Source: Paenibacillus sp. HWE-109
GTDB taxonomy: Bacteria; Bacillota; Bacilli; Paenibacillales; NBRC-103111
Direction of reading: 5' to 3'
NCBI RefSeq assembly: GCF_022163125.1
Contig: NZ_CP091881.1
Span: 992,001-1,056,000, forward strand
DNA: 64,000 bases
In this document: piece by piece, positions 60,945 through 64,000 of the stretch
How positions within the stretch are numbered: the first letter of the stretch is position 1
Layout: each line of letters begins with the position of its first letter
Notes under the pieces: model-generated
Databases searched by the model: none
Told to the model about the DNA's origin: nothing
What the model saw: the letters and a program-made list of their open reading frames with translations, nothing else
Translations under genes and position numbers: made by a program

Positions 60945-62756
60945 ATGAAAGGGTATAAGCAATATTTCAATGGGATCTCGATTAAAAACAAAATCTTCAG
61001 CACGAATATTTTGATTATTATCCTTTCGATTTCAATTATTGCGCTTTTTGCCAACATCGTCTCTCAAAAAGCAATTATCGAGAAAGCAGTCAAAAATTCG
61101 TCAAGGGAACTCGTTCTCATTGACAATAACCTGCAGACATTAATCAATACAGTCGAAGATTATTCGAAAATATTGGCAACCGATTACAGGCTGCAAAATG
61201 AACTCTATAACGATTTCTTAGAAAATAATAACTTATCGACCTCTCATAATGTGGGGGGATTAGATAATTTATCAATGAAAAAGACGCTCTCTGAAGTCAT
61301 TAGCAATATTGTTGAGCCCAATACCAATATCAAAGCGGTAAGTGTTCTCACCTCGAATCATCAATGGGTCGATGTAGGCTTTGCGGATAATGAGTTTGCT
61401 TCCCGTATATTCGGATCCGGCCCAGAAGCCACCGATCATTCCTTTCAGCCTGTCTTGACAGGGTTAATGAAGTTCAAATTCCGCTATGCAGGGGATGACA
61501 ACGTATTTGCTGTTTCCAAAACGGTGATCCATAAAGATACTGGAAAAACGGTTGGCTTGGTTGTTTTATACGTCAAAGAAACGGTTATCGCCTCTATTTA
61601 TGAACGAAAAATGAACTACAAGGGAGGAAATTTCTATATACTCGATCAATATGGGAAAATCATCTCCTCCCAGAATAAAGCTAATTTGTACCGGGATTTC
61701 AAAGAGGCAACCTCGATATCAATTCCTAATTCGACACAAGAAGAAATAAGCTTCTTTCAAGGAAACGGGAGCGAGAAGGTGCTGGTATCTACTCACCGAT
61801 TGGAACCATTAGAATGGTCGATTGTAAGTGTTATTCCAATTGATGAAATTACGGTGGAGCGCAAAGAAATTAACAAATTAATTATTTGGATCGGCTCATT
61901 ATGTCTATTGCTCGCATTTATTGTTTCCTATCTGTTGTCCCGATCGATCACGAGGCCGATCTTCCAACTTTCCAGAACGATGAGAGATATTCGGACTGGC
62001 CATTTGACGGTCAGAAGTTCGTACCAATCCTCGGATGAAATCGGTTATTTAAACGATGTTTTTAATAATTTGATGGACCGTATCGAAGAACTATTGGCCG
62101 AAAATGTTGAGGAACACAAGACGAAGGCCGAGATTGAATTCAAATTGCTGCAAACGCAGGTGCAACCCCATTTCTTGTATAATACCCTTGAAACGATCAT
62201 ATCGCTTATTAAGCTGAATATGAAAACAGAAGCCATTACAGCAGCGAAATATATGGCTAATTTCTATAAAATTTCGTTAAGCAAAGGTAATGATATTATT
62301 ACGCTTAGAGAAGAAATGCAACTATCTGAGAGCTATTTGGAAATTCAGCAATTGCGCTATGTGGAGTATATGGAATATACAATGGATATTGACGAGGAAA
62401 TTATGTCGTGTTCAATTTCGAAGTTAACGCTGCAGCCGATCGTGGAAAACGCTATCTATCACGGACTTAAGAGAAAAAAGGAAAAAGGCTTATTGAGGAT
62501 CACTGGGCGCCGCTTGGGTGACGAGGTGCGTATTGAAATTTACGATAACGGCGTGGGAATAGAAGAATCGCAAATAAAGGGATTATTGCGGGAAGTTTCT
62601 GACTCCAATGAAAGAACTGGCTTCGGAGTCAGAAGTGTCCATAATCGGATTAGAATGCTGTATGGGGACAGATACGGATTAGAGGTAGAAAGCGAAATAG
62701 GCTCATATACCAGAGTTACCATCCGTTTGCCCTTCAAACCATTGCGGGAGGTATGA
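60945..62756 (+). CDS. YesM-type sensor histidine kinase
   Basis: ATG 60945 has AAAGGTGG upstream and is preferred over an in-frame GTG at 60894. The 603-residue product has a membrane helix (about 18-40), outside sensor (45-290, dCache-like), second membrane helix (about 300-322), HAMP (322-375), phospho-acceptor His409 (QVQPHFLYNTLETI) and HATPase domain (YDNGVGIEE, GFGVRSVHNRIRM). It pairs with the regulator that starts one base after its stop codon. It lies behind the beta-helix/cohesin operon and may control that operon or genes beyond the window. Confidence 0.9.
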   Translation: MKGYKQYFNGISIKNKIFSTNILIIILSISIIALFANIVSQKAIIEKAVKNSSRELVLIDNNLQTLINTVEDYSKILATDYRLQNELYNDFLENNNLSTSHNVGGLDNLSMKKTLSEVISNIVEPNTNIKAVSVLTSNHQWVDVGFADNEFASRIFGSGPEATDHSFQPVLTGLMKFKFRYAGDDNVFAVSKTVIHKDTGKTVGLVVLYVKETVIASIYERKMNYKGGNFYILDQYGKIISSQNKANLYRDFKEATSISIPNSTQEEISFFQGNGSEKVLVSTHRLEPLEWSIVSVIPIDEITVERKEINKLIIWIGSLCLLLAFIVSYLLSRSITRPIFQLSRTMRDIRTGHLTVRSSYQSSDEIGYLNDVFNNLMDRIEELLAENVEEHKTKAEIEFKLLQTQVQPHFLYNTLETIISLIKLNMKTEAITAAKYMANFYKISLSKGNDIITLREEMQLSESYLEIQQLRYVEYMEYTMDIDEEIMSCSISKLTLQPIVENAIYHGLKRKKEKGLLRITGRRLGDEVRIEIYDNGVGIEESQIKGLLREVSDSNERTGFGVRSVHNRIRMLYGDRYGLEVESEIGSYTRVTIRLPFKPLREV

Positions 62757-62757
62757 G

Positions 62758-64000
62758 ATGTTAAAAGTGCTCATTGTCGATGATGAATACTACTTTAGAC
62801 AAGCGTTGAAAATTTCATTGCCTTGGGAAGAGTTGGGTTTCCAGATCGCCGGCGAAGCGAAGAATGGAGAGGAAGCTCTATCATTGATGTCTGAGATCGG
62901 TCCGGATATCGTCTTAGTAGATATTAATATGCCCATTATGGACGGCATGGAATTTATTCAGAAAGCCAAACAATGTAAGCAGGAAACTAAATTTATCATG
63001 TTAACAGGTCAAAGCGAGTTTGTATATGCCAAAATGGCTGTGCAGCTTGGGGTTTTTAATTACGTGCTCAAGCCAATTGACGAAGATGAACTTACAAGCT
63101 CCCTACTTGAGATTAAGAATCTGATTTACAAGGAGCACTCCGTAAAGCTGGATTATGAACACTTAAAGAAGCAGGCCAAAGAGCATATGCCGATGTTGAA
63201 GGAGCGGTTATTGAATGAATGGCTGCAGGGGAGCAGAGTTATAGACCCCTTGTCTTCTACAGAACGCTTGCAGTATTTGGGCATCAATCTGGATGCTCCA
63301 TTTCATATGGTGGTCGTAGCCGATATTGATTCGCAAGATGATCTTGTTACCAAAGAAGACATGCATATTCGCAAGCTGGCCGTTCAAGATATTGCCCAAG
63401 AATTTATTCAAAACACATATCCGTTTGCTAGTTGCCACGATACGAACGATCGGTATGTTATGATAATTGGCGTTCCTAACGCTTCTTACGACAGAATGGA
63501 AGCGATTAGTGAAGCAATTAGGAAGTCGGTTCAGGCGACTCTGGGATGTACCGTAACGATCGGTGTTGGCAATGGATACCCTGCCTTTGAATCGATATCC
63601 GTGTCCTACCAAGAAGCGCTATTCGCTTTGAAACATCGGTTTGTTTTAGGCGGCAATCAAGTTATACTTCATTCCATGATTGCCGAATCGGGTATGAAGG
63701 TCAGTCTATTCTCCGTAGAAAGGAGAATCGGACTGTTGATGAGTATGCGAATTGGTAATCTCACTGAGGCAGAAGAGTGGCTCACGACTTTTTTCAAGGA
63801 TGCTCGTACCAAGAACGCTTCCACGGAAATGCTGTTTGTTGCCGCACTTGAAATCGTATCCACTTGTTTGGAGTTTTTGGATGAGATGTCTCAAAGCTTC
63901 GAACATATATTTCAGGATACGGCTCAAACTGATATATTTCAGTTCATTCAACAGATGAACTCTTTTGGCGAACTGGAGAGATGGGTTCGTAACCTGATTC
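62758..64000 (+). CDS. YesN-type response regulator, 3' end beyond window
   Basis: The frame is open from ATG 62758, with GGGAGG at 62745-62750, to the last base, so only the first 414 codons are seen. It has a receiver domain (1-120) with phospho-acceptor Asp55 (IVLVDINMPIMDG) and Lys103-region VLKPIDEDEL, followed by the long middle region of YesN-type regulators (LQYLGINLDAPFHMVVVADID). The AraC-type DNA-binding domain should lie beyond the edge. Start and kinase stop are separated by one base, so expression is coupled. Confidence 0.9.
   Translation, partial: MLKVLIVDDEYYFRQALKISLPWEELGFQIAGEAKNGEEALSLMSEIGPDIVLVDINMPIMDGMEFIQKAKQCKQETKFIMLTGQSEFVYAKMAVQLGVFNYVLKPIDEDELTSSLLEIKNLIYKEHSVKLDYEHLKKQAKEHMPMLKERLLNEWLQGSRVIDPLSSTERLQYLGINLDAPFHMVVVADIDSQDDLVTKEDMHIRKLAVQDIAQEFIQNTYPFASCHDTNDRYVMIIGVPNASYDRMEAISEAIRKSVQATLGCTVTIGVGNGYPAFESISVSYQEALFALKHRFVLGGNQVILHSMIAESGMKVSLFSVERRIGLLMSMRIGNLTEAEEWLTTFFKDARTKNASTEMLFVAALEIVSTCLEFLDEMSQSFEHIFQDTAQTDIFQFIQQMNSFGELERWVRNLI

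Overview
The window looks like a chromosomal carbohydrate-utilisation island of a Paenibacillus-type Firmicute (Paenibacillaceae). The pointers are strong AGGAGG-type ribosome binding sites, S-layer homology (SLH) anchored surface proteins, YesM/YesN-type two-component systems, CUT1 sugar importers without their own ATPase, candidate CcpA (cre) sites and moderate, rather AT-rich composition. No tRNA, rRNA, CRISPR array, phage gene or intact insertion sequence was seen.

Layout. (1) 1-1853: the tail of a methyl-accepting chemotaxis protein and a YtfQ-like sugar-binding lipoprotein. (2) 2194-13169: a probable operon that alternates cohesin-SLH surface anchors (2194-3186, 6824-8569) with very large secreted hemicellulases (GH43-CBM6, 3265-6741; GH30-GH43, 8586-13169). 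Both enzymes end in cohesin, FIVAR-like helices and a dockerin. (3) 13397-20200: a 2267-residue surface enzyme with two GH43 units, four carbohydrate-binding modules, three Ig/PKD-like repeats and three SLH repeats, under its own leader, which is a near copy of the leader before the operon. (4) 20312-25610: a small hypothetical gene, a membrane DJ-1/PfpI-like protein, a GH127 beta-L-arabinofuranosidase and a divergent AraC-type regulator. (5) 25642-26730: a graveyard of fragments of a regulator, an ABC permease and a GH95 enzyme. (6) 26954-39012: a YesM/YesN pair, a CUT1 sugar transporter and three cytoplasmic glycosidases (GH43, a beta-propeller relative, GH95). (7) 39108-50273: a second YesM/YesN pair divergent from a second CUT1 transporter, a GH31 enzyme and a secreted beta-helix enzyme. 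(8) 50564-60731: a 1935-residue beta-helix multidomain protein with cohesin and a decayed dockerin, another cohesin-SLH anchor and a third beta-helix enzyme with ricin-type repeats. (9) 60945-64000: a third YesM/YesN pair, cut by the window edge.

How it may work together (inference). Secreted GH30, GH43 and beta-helix enzymes would attack arabinoxylan or a similar branched plant polymer at the cell surface. Dockerins of the enzymes could dock on the cohesins of the SLH anchors, and because the enzymes carry cohesins themselves, they could chain head to tail. This would be a scaffoldin-poor, cellulosome-like assembly. Released oligosaccharides would be sensed by the YesM-type kinases, imported by the two CUT1 transporters (probably with a shared MsmX-type ATPase encoded elsewhere) and trimmed inside by GH43, GH95, GH31 and GH127. 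The alternating anchor/enzyme gene order and the cohesin-plus-dockerin enzymes are the most unusual part of the window.
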